From positions 1-64,000 of the forward strand of contig MHBU01000025.1 of assembly GCA_001803395.1 (NCBI GenBank): a stretch of DNA of 64,000 nucleotides. The letters run 5' to 3'. Below, piece after piece: positions 38,514 through 47,914 of the stretch. The position numbers and the translations under genes were made by a program. Under the pieces are notes generated by a model that worked only from the letters and a program-made list of their open reading frames with translations, was not told the origin of the DNA and searched no databases. The DNA comes from Methylotenera sp. RIFCSPLOWO2_02_FULL_45_14. GTDB lineage: Bacteria; Pseudomonadota; Gammaproteobacteria; Burkholderiales; Methylophilaceae. Position 1 is the first letter of the stretch; every line of letters starts with the position of its first letter.

Positions 38514-38668
38514 TTTAAGCTGCATTCAAAGGAAGACAAGGCGAAATCTCGCAGACAGTACAAATAGTACGGCAAGAGCCGCTATACGACCTTTCATGTG
38601 CTTCAGCGCATAGAAAGTCGGAATGCGCTTATGAGACAAACGCAGTATTCATTTGAATGCAGCTGAAA
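38514..38668. mobile_element. MITE-like 155-bp inverted-repeat element between accC and prmA
   Basis: Terminal arms of 17 bp with one mismatch (38514-38530, containing GCTGCATTCAAA, and 38652-38668). Internal hairpins include GTAC-aaata-GTAC near 38557-38570 and an imperfect GACcTTTC..GAAAGTC stem at about 38588-38620. There is no coding frame. The architecture (terminal inverted repeats plus short AT-loop palindromes) resembles the element at 32605-32806, although the sequences differ. Its right arm ends 15 bp before the prmA start. Confidence 0.7.
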
Positions 38669-38682
38669 TAAATAGGATTAGC

Positions 38683-39579
38683 ATGGCTTGGGTATCATTA
38701 AAAATTGAAGCACAGGATCACACCGCTGATTTAATTAGCGATACGCTCATGGCGCTAGGTGCACTCTCAGCAATTATTGAGGACGCAAACGCCGAAACCA
38801 TTGACGAGCAGCCAATTTTTGGTGAGCCTGGCGACCCGCCACCTGGTATCTGGCAACAAAATTTAGTCAGCGCACTATTTGATGAGGGCGTTGATGTCAG
38901 TGACATGATGGCCAGGCTACAACATCAAACCAAGCTATCTAACCTGCAATACTCAACCGAGATTATTCAAGAGCAAGACTGGGTGCGTACGACACAATCG
39001 CAATTTGACCCTATCAAGATTACGGATAATCTGTGGATTGTACCCACATGGCATAGCTCACCAAATCCTGATGCGATTAATATCATCTTAGACCCTGGCT
39101 TGGCGTTTGGTACGGGTAGCCACCCAACCACGCACCTATGTTTGGCTTGGTTAACGCAAACGGTAACGTTAGGCGCTAGCGTGCTGGATTATGGCTGTGG
39201 TTCTGGCATTTTAGCCATTGCGGCTAAAAAATTGGGCGCGGGGCATGTGGTCGGTACTGATATTGACACGCAAGCAATTCAGTCGAGCTTACATAACGCC
39301 GAACAAAATGCTGTAACGGCGGACTTTTACCACGCAAGCCAATATCAATCACAAGCGTTTGATATCGTGGTTGCCAATATTTTATCTAGTGCATTAAGTG
39401 TTTTAGCCCCCGCACTCGCAAAATCATGCAAAGCAGGCGGCAAAATTGCGCTTTCTGGCATTTTACGCGAACAAAAATCTGCTGTTTCTGCGATTTATGC
39501 ACAATGGTTTGATATGGAATCCCCGCAAACTATGGATTCATGGGTGTTACTCACGGGCACTAAAAAATGCGCTCCATAA
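38683..39579 (+). CDS. prmA: Ribosomal protein L11 methyltransferase
   Basis: SAM-dependent trimethylation of ribosomal protein L11. From ATG 38683 (MAWVSLKIEAQ, with AGGA upstream) the protein has 298 residues. The N-terminal substrate-binding domain (1-90) precedes ILDPGLAFGTGSHPTTHLCL and the SAM motif VLDYGCGSGILAIAAKKLGA near 165. The IVVANIL catalytic-region motif follows. The frame is open further upstream, but that part is the arm of the repeat element. It overlaps the DUF3426 gene by 13 bases. Confidence 0.95.
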   Translation: MAWVSLKIEAQDHTADLISDTLMALGALSAIIEDANAETIDEQPIFGEPGDPPPGIWQQNLVSALFDEGVDVSDMMARLQHQTKLSNLQYSTEIIQEQDWVRTTQSQFDPIKITDNLWIVPTWHSSPNPDAINIILDPGLAFGTGSHPTTHLCLAWLTQTVTLGASVLDYGCGSGILAIAAKKLGAGHVVGTDIDTQAIQSSLHNAEQNAVTADFYHASQYQSQAFDIVVANILSSALSVLAPALAKSCKAGGKIALSGILREQKSAVSAIYAQWFDMESPQTMDSWVLLTGTKKCAP

Positions 39580-40649
39580 CCCGCTGCCCCGCCTGCGAAA
39601 CTCAATTTTTTGTTAGTGAAGTACAGCTCAATAAGCACGATGGTAAAGTGCGTTGCGGACAGTGTTTGTATGTGTTTGATGCAAAAGCACAGTTTGTTGC
39701 AATAGACGACACGCCCGTAGCAGAAACAACGCTTACAGAAACTTCCGCTATAGATACTACACTGGCCATAGCACCAATAGATGCCGACTTAGCGCAAATC
39801 GTCAATGCTGAAAGTGCCGAATCAAATAATCCCGCTGCCAGTCAAACAAACAATCAAACATCGATAGATCAAAACCAAGCGTCTTTTGCCGAAGAAGTTG
39901 AATTATCTGCCTCACCTGAAGACATACAAGCTTTTGCAACCGAAACCGCCCACTCCTTCGATAATCATATCCCCACAAATCAAAACATTGAAAATAACGC
40001 TATCACCATAAATGATGACGACTTTAATGGCGACACTGAAAGTCAATTTGATGCCGAGCAAATCAAAAACTTAAATGACATTACCAAACTCAGCATTCTT
40101 GCCGATAATCAAACTAATTATTTTGATGATTTAGCGGGTAAAGACAAGCTCACCACTAAAAATGCTATAAAAAAATCATATCGCTGGTTATGGCTAATTG
40201 GGGCTTTTGTTTTGCTAGTAAGCGCCGCGGCTCAAAGCCTTTACTTTTTACGTAACGACATTGCAATTTATTACCCCAACGTTAAACCTTACCTAGTAAA
40301 AGCTTGTCAGCAATTAGGCTGTAGCGTCAACTTGCCCAAGCAGATTGAATGGATTGTGATTGATGATTCTGACATGCAGGAAGATACCAATACCGAAGGT
40401 GTCATGCACTTATCTAGCCGCTTAATTAACAAAGCAGGGTTTAATTTAGCTTATCCAAATTTAGAGCTCACCCTCACTGATGTTGAAGACAACCCCACAT
40501 TAAGACGAGTCTTTAAGCCAGCTGAATACTTGCCAGCCGATACTAATATAGCGTCAGGGTTAAAAGCAGGTGAAGAAATTAAAATCAAACTTGCGATCAC
40601 AACAGAAGGTGAAGCCGTTGCAGGCTACCGTATTTTTGTCACTTATTAA
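39567..40649 (+). CDS. Zinc-ribbon DUF3426 family membrane protein
   Basis: The 360-residue protein has an N-terminal zinc ribbon with cysteines in RCPACETQF and VRCGQCLYVFDA (about 7-44). A long acidic, Asn/Ala-rich, low-complexity linker follows (about 50-190). One transmembrane helix lies near 205-225 (WLWLIGAFVLLVSAAAQSLY), and a C-terminal DUF3426 beta domain (about 235-360) ends the protein. It overlaps prmA, the usual betaproteobacterial order. Function is unknown. Confidence 0.85.
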   Translation: MRSITRCPACETQFFVSEVQLNKHDGKVRCGQCLYVFDAKAQFVAIDDTPVAETTLTETSAIDTTLAIAPIDADLAQIVNAESAESNNPAASQTNNQTSIDQNQASFAEEVELSASPEDIQAFATETAHSFDNHIPTNQNIENNAITINDDDFNGDTESQFDAEQIKNLNDITKLSILADNQTNYFDDLAGKDKLTTKNAIKKSYRWLWLIGAFVLLVSAAAQSLYFLRNDIAIYYPNVKPYLVKACQQLGCSVNLPKQIEWIVIDDSDMQEDTNTEGVMHLSSRLINKAGFNLAYPNLELTLTDVEDNPTLRRVFKPAEYLPADTNIASGLKAGEEIKIKLAITTEGEAVAGYRIFVTY

Positions 40650-40788
40650 AAAGTTATTGCCTTCATTTCTAATGAATTTCATGAGTGTTATTTAATCACT
40701 TTACAGTGTTTGTTTTTAAAACAGTTCTGTACTATGTGTAGTCATAGATTATGTAGTACTTAATTAAACAACTTTTAGGAGATTCACC

Positions 40789-40860
40789 ATGTGGACAAAA
40801 CCAGCAGCAACTGAAATGCGTTTCGGCTTTGAAGTAACTATGTACGTATATAATCGCTAA
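40789..40860 (+). CDS. pqqA: PQQ precursor peptide PqqA (orphan copy)
   Basis: Ribosomal precursor of pyrroloquinoline quinone: the Glu and Tyr of the E-x3-Y motif are cross-linked and excised to form PQQ. The 23-codon gene encodes a peptide starting [12 protein letters not shown] and ending EVTMYVYNR. It has the conserved EVTMY core and PqqA length. AGGAG (40777-40781) precedes the ATG with ideal spacing. No pqqB-E genes are within the window. PQQ is the cofactor of methanol and other periplasmic dehydrogenases, which supports a methylotrophic host. Two hairpins and a very strong terminator follow, so the transcript is a short, dedicated pqqA message. Confidence 0.93.
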   Translation: MWTKPAATEMRFGFEVTMYVYNR

Positions 40861-40896
40861 GATTATATTTTATATGAGCGTAATCGTTAAGATTAC
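40848..40896 (+). repeat. Two tandem related hairpins over and after the pqqA stop codon
   Basis: Hairpin 1 has an 8-bp stem (40848-40855/40861-40868, loop GCTAA) and contains the last codons and stop of pqqA. Hairpin 2 is GTAATC-GTTAA-GATTAC (880-885/891-896, +40000), a near copy. A third degenerate half, AACCGCTAA, is near 40912-40920. The spacing suggests tandem duplication. Confidence 0.7.
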
Positions 40897-40930
40897 ATCA
40901 TCGCTTTGCATAACCGCTAATTTTTAGCCA

Positions 40931-40978
40931 AAGGCAAATAAAAAACGGACGTTAAAGCGTCCGTTTTTTATTTGCCTT
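40931..40978 (+). terminator. Very strong terminator of pqqA (21-bp perfect stem)
   Basis: Arms 40931-40951 and 40958-40978 are exactly complementary with a 6-nt TTAAAG loop. The inner GC-rich part ACGGACG/CGTCCGT is followed by TTTTTT. It ends the pqqA transcript before the diguanylate cyclase gene. Confidence 0.92.
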
Positions 40979-41059
40979 CCAAGCAATCATCTCCTTGACC
41001 TGCGTCATAGCCCCCTCATTTTTTTAGCGTTAGCATTCGTTAATAGGCTTGAATCTGCT

Positions 41060-42571
41060 TTGAAAAACAATCTAATTTCACTTCTACAATCCATGAACAA
41101 ATGGCATTTACGACTAGCCTCTGTCATTTTATCAATACTGCTGACCCTGCTTATTGTTGCCACCATGCAACAAATGCTGGAAGGAAAAATCACCGCTAAT
41201 TTCATGCTAACTGGTTTAGTTGCCGCCATTGTCGTTGCCTTTATTATCAGCAGTCTTATTATCCGTTTTCTGCAATTACTAATACGGTTAAATCAGGATA
41301 ATAATCACCTCAATGCCATCATTATGAGTTGCCCTGTTCCCATTGCACTCTATGATAATAAGCAGCAGATTTTAAGACTAAATCCAGAATTTACTAAAAT
41401 ATTTGGTTACACCATTGAAGATATTCCAACCTTAACGGATTGGTGGTTAAAAACATATCCTGAAGCAGACTATCGACAATGGGTTATAGATAGCTGGCAC
41501 GCACGGTTACAGCTTTCAAAATTAAATAATGCTGCCTTTGAACCGCTTGAAGTGAATATCCACTGTAAAAATAAGATGGTTAAGACCATTATGACGACGG
41601 TTACCCCACTAGATGCAAGCTTTAAAGGCTTGCACCTTGTTGTCCTGTATGACGTTTCTGAACGCAAACAAATCGAGACGGAACTTCGCATTGCGGCTAC
41701 CGCTTTTGAATCACAAGAAGGCATGATTATTACCGATGCCAACTCAAAAATTCTTAAAATCAATCATTCATTTACCAGAATTACCGGCTTTTCTTCCGAA
41801 GAGGCGCTGGGGCAAAAAATGACTTTGCTCAAATCAGGTATGCATGATGCTACTTTTTACAGTGCAATGTGGGATAGCATTAAATCAACAGGTTCTTGGC
41901 AGGGTGAAATTTGGAACCGTCGTAAAAATGGCGACATTTATCCTGAATGGCTCACCATTACCGCGGTTAAAGACGCGAATGAAATAGTTACGCACTACGT
42001 TGGCACCATGATTGACATCACGGCACGTAAAGCCATTGAAGAGCGCGTTCATCACCTTGCTCACTATGATGTTTTAACCGATTTGCCAAATCGCGCTTTG
42101 CTTACTGACCGACTACATCAGGCGCTGGCACAAGTCCGGCGCGACAAAACAAAGCTCGCACTCATGTTTCTCGATCTTGATAACTTCAAACCTGTGAACG
42201 ACTCACTTGGACACGAAATAGGTGACTTGTTACTTCAAAAGGTGGCCGTTCGCCTGAAACACTGCGTTAAGCGTGAATCTGATACCGTTTCACGCATCGG
42301 TGGTGATGAATTTGTAATTATTCTTTCACACATTGAAGCAGAGCAGGATGCTAAGGCTGTGGCAGAGCATATTGTAAAAGCCATCAGCCAACCATTTAAT
42401 ATCGACGAACACATGATCAACATCTCTATCAGTATTGGTATTGCCATCTATCCAACCAACGGTACTGATGTTAATACGCTGATGAAAGTGGCAGATAACG
42501 CCATGTACCAAGCCAAGCAGGCCGGGGGCGCCTGCTTAAGTTTTTATAAACCAGATATTGAAATTAACTAG
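41060..42571 (+). CDS. PAS-domain diguanylate cyclase
   Basis: Predicted c-di-GMP-producing membrane sensor of 503 residues. Two transmembrane helices (about 18-36 and 47-72) are followed by two PAS domains (about 85-200 and 215-325, with GFSSEEALGQKM and the PAC motif). A GGDEF domain completes it. The active site RIGGDEFVII near 415 is intact, and the inhibitory I-site RESD lies five residues upstream, so product inhibition is likely. No EAL domain is present. The TTG at 41060 and the ATG at 41093 are both possible starts. No partner gene is adjacent. Confidence 0.9.
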   Translation: MKNNLISLLQSMNKWHLRLASVILSILLTLLIVATMQQMLEGKITANFMLTGLVAAIVVAFIISSLIIRFLQLLIRLNQDNNHLNAIIMSCPVPIALYDNKQQILRLNPEFTKIFGYTIEDIPTLTDWWLKTYPEADYRQWVIDSWHARLQLSKLNNAAFEPLEVNIHCKNKMVKTIMTTVTPLDASFKGLHLVVLYDVSERKQIETELRIAATAFESQEGMIITDANSKILKINHSFTRITGFSSEEALGQKMTLLKSGMHDATFYSAMWDSIKSTGSWQGEIWNRRKNGDIYPEWLTITAVKDANEIVTHYVGTMIDITARKAIEERVHHLAHYDVLTDLPNRALLTDRLHQALAQVRRDKTKLALMFLDLDNFKPVNDSLGHEIGDLLLQKVAVRLKHCVKRESDTVSRIGGDEFVIILSHIEAEQDAKAVAEHIVKAISQPFNIDEHMINISISIGIAIYPTNGTDVNTLMKVADNAMYQAKQAGGACLSFYKPDIEIN

Positions 42572-42620
42572 TCGCTAGTAAAATATATTGCCTAGTAGGA
42601 TATTTAAGCTGACTTAAACA

Positions 42621-43523
42621 CTATTTAATCATCACCAAACTATCAGATTTAATCGCCTTAATAGCGTCCGCTACACAACTCACTGCAAGCTCTCTCGCAT
42701 AACTTTTACGCCATGCCAGTGCAATTCTGCGCGCTGGCACCGGTGCTGCAAACGGAATCACTTTAACCAATGGGTTCACGTAACGTTCTGTGGCGGCACT
42801 GCATGGCAACACGGTAATGCCTAAATTGGAGGCCACCATATTTCGAATGGTTTCTAAGGAGTTACCCTGCAGCACCTGGCCTTTACGCGATAACTCTGGG
42901 CAGGCTTGCAACACCTGATGGCTATAACAGTGGCCCGTGTTCAATAACAGCACATGTTCATCAATCAGCTCATGCGCTTCTATCAAGCGGCGGTTCGCCC
43001 AATGGTGGTCAATGGGCACCATCACCACATATTTTTCATCATATAAAGGCAGCGTATTGATGCCGGGCACATCAAATGGTAATGCCACCACTGCGGCATC
43101 TATCACCCCATTTTTTAATTGTGCCTCTAATTGCACGGTTAGATTTTCTTCTACATCCAATGGCATATCTGGAGCACTCTGGCGCAATATTGGGATGATT
43201 TCAGGCAATAAATACGGCCCTACCGAGTAAATCAAGCCTAAGCGAAACGCGCCACTGAGTTGATTATTGCCCTGTTTTGCAATTTCACGAATGTGATTCA
43301 CTTCTTCTAATGCTTTAATCGCCTGCTCTATAATTTTTTCACCTATCGGCGTCGGGTTGATGTCGGTTCGACTACGCTCAAAAATCATCACGCCCAAGTC
43401 TTGCTCTAATTTTTTAATCGCCAAGCTCAGTGCGGGCTGGCTCACAAAACACTTTTCAGAGGCGCGCCCAAAATTGCGCTCTTTTGCTATCGCCACTACA
43501 AAACGTAATTCGCTCAAAGTCAT
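42621..43523 (-). CDS. oxyR: LysR-family peroxide regulator OxyR
   Basis: Transcriptional activator of peroxide defence. The 300 residues have an N-terminal winged helix-turn-helix (LSELRFVVAIAKERNFGRAS...) and a substrate-type domain with the redox cysteine pair GHCYSHQVLQAC, nine residues apart as in E. coli C199/C208. It is divergent from the small ORF and katA. It probably activates katA from the shared intergenic region and represses itself. Confidence 0.93.
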   Translation of the reverse strand: MTLSELRFVVAIAKERNFGRASEKCFVSQPALSLAIKKLEQDLGVMIFERSRTDINPTPIGEKIIEQAIKALEEVNHIREIAKQGNNQLSGAFRLGLIYSVGPYLLPEIIPILRQSAPDMPLDVEENLTVQLEAQLKNGVIDAAVVALPFDVPGINTLPLYDEKYVVMVPIDHHWANRRLIEAHELIDEHVLLLNTGHCYSHQVLQACPELSRKGQVLQGNSLETIRNMVASNLGITVLPCSAATERYVNPLVKVIPFAAPVPARRIALAWRKSYARELAVSCVADAIKAIKSDSLVMIK

Positions 43524-43685
43524 AATTTTTGCATCTCAACAGTTGGTTATCGATAAGTTTAGCATATCAATGAGTTTTGAACATTCAATTATACAAATCA
43601 AAAGTATCGTTATAAACTGACCTCAATGGCTGCACAACTTCGTTTTTTTGAAGTGCTACCCGCCATAATTAATAAGGGAATTTGT
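43524..43685. promoter_or_regulatory. oxyR/katA divergent control region
   Basis: A 162-bp AT-rich interval between the oxyR start and the small ORF before katA. It contains ATCGAT and ATATCAAT half-site-like elements around 43550-43575, in the right place for OxyR tetramer binding. They are too degenerate to define a site by eye. Confidence 0.4.
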
Positions 43686-43772
43686 ATGAAAAGCCTTTTA
43701 TATGAAACCTTTGCACAATACAACCGAGATATTTTTACCGAGCTGTTTGCACTGTATGCGCAAAGTCACTAA
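43686..43772 (+). CDS. 28-residue small protein or leader peptide ahead of katA
   Basis: A short frame starting MKSLLYETFAQYNRD and ending LFALYAQSH, with a good ribosome binding site AAGGGAA (43674-43680). It ends 30 bp before the katA ATG, which has its own strong AAGGAG. The peptide is amphipathic, aromatic-rich and not hydrophobic enough for a membrane helix. It would be co-transcribed with katA under OxyR. It could be a functional small protein or an upstream leader. No similarity is recognised. Confidence 0.5.
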   Translation: MKSLLYETFAQYNRDIFTELFALYAQSH

Positions 43773-43802
43773 TACCAACAATTTTTATTAAGGAGATAAA
43801 AA

Positions 43803-45251
43803 ATGGATAACAAAAGAAAATTAACCACTGCCGCTGGCGCACCCGTGCCAGATAACCAAAATACCATGACGGCGGGTCCGCGCGGGCCAGCATTATTGCA
43901 AGACGTATGGTTATTAGAAAAACTAGCTCACTTTGACCGTGAAGTGATTCCTGAGCGCCGTATGCACGCCAAAGGCTCTGGCGCTTATGGTACGTTTACC
44001 ATCACGCACGACATCACCCAATATACACGCGCTAAAATATTCGCGCAAATTGGCAAAAAAACTGAAATGTTTGCACGCTTTAGTACCGTGGCTGGCGAAC
44101 GCGGTGCGGCCGATGCTGAACGTGATATTCGCGGCTTTGCATTGAAATTTTATACAGAAGAAGGCAACTGGGATTTGGTGGGCAACAACACGCCTGTGTT
44201 TTTCTTGCGTGATGCGCTTAAATTTCCCGACTTAAACCACGCGGTAAAGCGCGACCCAAAAACCAATATGCGTAGCGCTGAGAATAACTGGGACTTTTGG
44301 ACATCATTACCAGAAGCTTTGCACCAAGTGACGATTGTAATGAGTGAGCGCGGCTTACCTGCCACTTACCGCCACATGCACGGCTTTGGCAGCCACACCT
44401 TTAGTTTTATCAATGCCAACAATGAACGTTTTTGGGTGAAATTTACCTTCCGCTCACAACAAGGCATTAAAAACTTAACCGATGCCCAAGCCCAAGAAAT
44501 AGTGGGTAAAGACCGCGAAAGTCATCAGCGCGATCTTTTTGAGGCGATTGAAAACAATGATTTTCCAAAATGGAAACTTTACGTACAAATCATGCCAGAG
44601 AAAGATGCGGGGTCTTACCACCTAAACCCGTTTGATTTAACCAAAGTGTGGCCACATGGCGATTACCCGTTAATTGAAGTGGGCGAGATTGAGCTTAACC
44701 GCAACCCTGAAAACTATTTTGCGGAGGTCGAGCAAGCTGCTTTTAACCCTGCTGCGGTAGTGCCTGGCATTAGCTTTTCACCCGATAAAATGTTGCAAGC
44801 ACGTTTGTTTTCTTACGGTGATGCACAGCGTTACCGCTTAGGTGTGAATCATCACCAGATACCTGTCAATGCGCCTAAATGCCCATTCCACAGCTATCAC
44901 CGTGACGGTGCAATGCGCATGGACGGCAATCAAGGCGCTACGATTGGCTATGAGCCTAATAGCAAAGGTGAATGGCAACAACAGCTTGATTTTTCGGAGC
45001 CGCCATTAGCCATTGAAGGCATGGCAGACCACTGGAATCACCGTGAAGATGATGACTACTACTCTCAGCCTGGTGCATTGTTTCGCTTGATGACGCCAGC
45101 GCAACAGCAAGTGTTGTTTGAAAACACCGCACGTTCGGTTGGTGGTGCATCGGTAGAGGTGCAAAAACGCCATATCGAGAATTGCAGTAAAGCTGACCCA
45201 GCTTATGGTGCTGGTGTTGCTAAAGCGCTTGGTTTGGACTACTTGGTTTAA
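43803..45251 (+). CDS. katA: Monofunctional haem catalase (clade 3)
   Basis: Dismutates hydrogen peroxide in the cytoplasm. The 482 residues are of the small-subunit type. The catalytic His is in [14 protein letters not shown] (near 57), the catalytic Asn is in [19 protein letters not shown] (near 130), and the haem-ligating Tyr is in [14 protein letters not shown] (near 340). AAGGAG sits upstream and a terminator lies downstream. It is divergent from oxyR and preceded by a 28-codon ORF. Peroxide defence fits an organism that oxidises methanol or methylamine with oxygen. Confidence 0.97.
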   Translation: MDNKRKLTTAAGAPVPDNQNTMTAGPRGPALLQDVWLLEKLAHFDREVIPERRMHAKGSGAYGTFTITHDITQYTRAKIFAQIGKKTEMFARFSTVAGERGAADAERDIRGFALKFYTEEGNWDLVGNNTPVFFLRDALKFPDLNHAVKRDPKTNMRSAENNWDFWTSLPEALHQVTIVMSERGLPATYRHMHGFGSHTFSFINANNERFWVKFTFRSQQGIKNLTDAQAQEIVGKDRESHQRDLFEAIENNDFPKWKLYVQIMPEKDAGSYHLNPFDLTKVWPHGDYPLIEVGEIELNRNPENYFAEVEQAAFNPAAVVPGISFSPDKMLQARLFSYGDAQRYRLGVNHHQIPVNAPKCPFHSYHRDGAMRMDGNQGATIGYEPNSKGEWQQQLDFSEPPLAIEGMADHWNHREDDDYYSQPGALFRLMTPAQQQVLFENTARSVGGASVEVQKRHIENCSKADPAYGAGVAKALGLDYLV

Positions 45252-45281
45252 TTGTTTAAGTTTTTTTTAATTAACCCCTTC

Positions 45282-45311
45282 AAAAGCCTGCATCTGCAGG
45301 CTTTTGTTTTA
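45282..45311 (+). terminator. Rho-independent terminator of katA
   Basis: Stem AAAAGCCTGCA (45282-45292) with its complement (45295-45305) and a GTTTT tail, about 30 bp after the katA stop. Confidence 0.85.
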
Positions 45312-45396
45312 GAAGGCAAATCAAATTGATGCTACTCGTAGAAATTACTAATAGCATGTAACTAAAGTGTTACAAAAAAATTTGTAACACTAAATA

Positions 45397-46946
45397 ATGT
45401 ACTCTAAAAAAATGGTTATCCCGCACGCCACATCATTACGGCGGCACTTTGCTAGAAGCTTTCTAAGTGTTACCGCCAATTTTTTTATCTCACTCTTTGT
45501 AGGTATGGTTGGTTTTAGTCAAGCACAGGTACTTACTCATCACAATCAACCCAGCAACGCAGTAACATCCACTCAAAACAGCACGCTTATTATCGGTAGT
45601 GAACAAGATTCACCACCTTTTGCGACTGCGCAACCGACGATAGCGCCGATGGTTTTACCGTTGATTTATGGAAAGCAGTAGCAGCCGAAGCTGGACTTGA
45701 TTAACCATTCGCGTGCGCCCTTTTTACCAAATTTTGCAAGAATTTAAAGACGGTAAAGTTGATGTATTGATTAACCTAGCGCAATCCGATGAGCGCCACC
45801 AATTTGCCGATTTCACCGTTTCACATGTGGTCGTAAATGGGGCAACTTTTGTACGCAAAGGTGAAACGAGCATCCAAACCGAAAGTGACTTTAGCCGTAA
45901 ACCTATTATCGTACTGCAAGCAGATTTGGCACATGACTATGCCGTATCAAAAGGTTGGGGCAAGCAGCCCGCGCTAGTGAATACCGCAGCTGAAGGCTTA
46001 AATTTATTGGCTACAGGCAAACATGATGCCATGTTGTTGAGCAAACTTGCTGGTGTACAAACATTGTAAAAATTGCAGTTAACCAACATTGAGGCGCTAC
46101 CTACACCAGCAGGTTTCTCACAAAAATTTGCCTTTGCAGTACACAAAGGGCAGCCTGATTTACTAAGTAAACTCAATGAAGGCTTAGCAATTACAAAAGC
46201 CAATGGTACTTATGATTTCTTTATGAAAAATGGTTTGGTGTTTACGAGCCTAAACAAGTGGGTCTGCGCGACTTATTAAAATATCTGTTGCCGATTTTGT
46301 TACTTTTTTTTGGTATGGCACAATATAATATTTATCAGCGCAGCCTTGAGCGCAAAGCCGCACAAAAAGCCTTACAAGCAAGTGAAGCGCACTTACGTTT
46401 GAGCCAAGCTAGCGGCGGCGTGGGCACTTGGGAGGCTAACTTGATTAACCACACCCAAACATGGTCTGAAAACTGTATCACCATGCTTGGGTTTCCAGCA
46501 CTTGCCAAACCAACGTGGAATGATTTTATAGCCCTGGTTCACCCTGAAAGACCGACAACATGTGATTGATGCTACCAATTCACATGACGCAACACCATTC
46601 GCTTTTTTTAACCCACAAATGCAAGCTTGGCAACAAAACCCTCAAACTCGCCACTTTGTTTTATCAGTCAACGTGAGCGCCAAGCAGTTTCACCAAGCTG
46701 ATTTTTCAGCTCAAAATTGATCAATCATTTGTGCGCGACATTGCCGTTGACGTGAGTGATCAAGCCATTGTGCGCACGATTATTGCCATGTCACAAAGCC
46801 TGGAGCTGGATGTCATTGCTGAGGGCGTAGAAACTGAAGAACAACGGCTGTTACTGCTAAATAATCATTGCAAACGTTATCAAGGCTATCTGTTTGACAG
46901 ACCGATGCCGATAGAGCAATTCAATGCGAGCCTGGAAATATTCTAA
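45397..46946 (+). pseudogene. Decayed SBP-TM-PAS-(GGDEF)-EAL signalling protein
   Basis: Pieces of one large sensor in successive frames. First comes a signal-peptide region and solute-binding start (IIGSEQDSPPF). A frameshift near 45640 leads to GFTVDLWKAVAAEAGLD, and another near 45705 to RVRPFYQILQEFKDGKVDV. An in-frame stop at about 46067 (after GVQTL) interrupts SBP lobe 2 (FAFAVHKGQPDLLSKLNEGL). A shift near 46250 is followed by a TM helix and partial PAS domain (LRLSQASGGVGTWEANL). The GGDEF and most of EAL are deleted. EAL fragments LSVNVSAKQFHQADF and LKIDQSFVRDI...VIAEGVETEEQ...YQGYLFDRPMP remain, joined without the catalytic core. It cannot be functional as one protein. Confidence 0.9.
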
Positions 46947-47914
46947 TGTTTCAGCTCCTGCTTTGCGGTAGCCTTTAAACTTAACAATATGCTAATGCCA
47001 AGCACGGCAATCACTACGCCTAAAGATACAGCCACTGGTATCTTAAACCAATCGACTATCAGCATTTTGCTGCCGACAAATATCAGCACCACAGCCAAGC
47101 CGTATTTAAGCAAATGAAAGCGATCGGCCATGTCCGCGAGTAAAAAATACAATGCGCGTAAACCAAGAATGGCAAAAATGTTGGAAGTAAACACGATAAA
47201 CGGATCGCTAGTCACAGCAAAAATAGCTGGAATACTATCCATGGCAAATATCACGTCAGAGAACTCGATCAGCACCAACACCAGGAACATCGGCGTGAAC
47301 CAGCGCACACCTTTTTCAATGATCCAGAATTTATCGCCGTGATAATCATCAGTGATGCGGACATGATTACGCAACCATTTTAATAGCGGGTTTTTGGCCA
47401 GGTTTGGTTCATGGTCGGCAAAAACAAACATCTTAATGCCCGTAATCAGTAAAAAAGCCCCAAAGATATAGAGTACCCAATGAAACTGGGCAATCAACCA
47501 GGCACCTAGCAGTATCATTAGCGCGCGCAACACAACTGCACCCAGCACGCCATATACCAGTATTCGCTTCTGAAATTCCAGCGGCACGGCAAAATAGCTA
47601 AAAATCATGACAAAGACAAAAATGTTATCCATGGCCAAGGTTTTTTCTAACAAGTAACCTGTGAGATATTCCATTGCCTTAGTATCTGCCACCTCGCGCC
47701 CGACGGTGTGGTTCAGCCAACCCCACAACACAGCGCCAAACAGCATGGCCATGGTAAACCACACCGCCGACCAAGTCAGTGCCTCACGCGTGCTCACTTT
47801 CTGCGCACCGTGACGCCCTAGTAAAAACATATCCACCGCTAACATGGCTAACACAAATACGCCAAACCCTGCCCACATCCACCAAGTACCTATTGATTGT
47901 AGCTCGCCCATCAA
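46943..47914 (-). CDS. TerC/Alx family membrane protein
   Basis: Integral membrane protein of 323 residues with about nine hydrophobic helices. It has the TerC signature FIEFSDVIFAMDSIPAIFAV (here LIEFSDVIFAMDSIPAIF) near 205, and LEKTLAMDNIFVFVMIF near 90. The conserved acidic residues in these motifs are thought to move metal ions, with roles in manganese homeostasis or tellurite resistance. No yybP-type riboswitch is seen in the short upstream gap. It is convergent with the pseudogene. Confidence 0.9.
   Translation of the reverse strand: MMGELQSIGTWWMWAGFGVFVLAMLAVDMFLLGRHGAQKVSTREALTWSAVWFTMAMLFGAVLWGWLNHTVGREVADTKAMEYLTGYLLEKTLAMDNIFVFVMIFSYFAVPLEFQKRILVYGVLGAVVLRALMILLGAWLIAQFHWVLYIFGAFLLITGIKMFVFADHEPNLAKNPLLKWLRNHVRITDDYHGDKFWIIEKGVRWFTPMFLVLVLIEFSDVIFAMDSIPAIFAVTSDPFIVFTSNIFAILGLRALYFLLADMADRFHLLKYGLAVVLIFVGSKMLIVDWFKIPVAVSLGVVIAVLGISILLSLKATAKQELKH

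Noticed and set aside
40848-40920. A small CRISPR-like array after pqqA
   Set aside because: The copies are short palindromes 31 bp apart with degenerate third copy, not direct repeats of 23 bp or more with unique spacers, and no cas genes are present.
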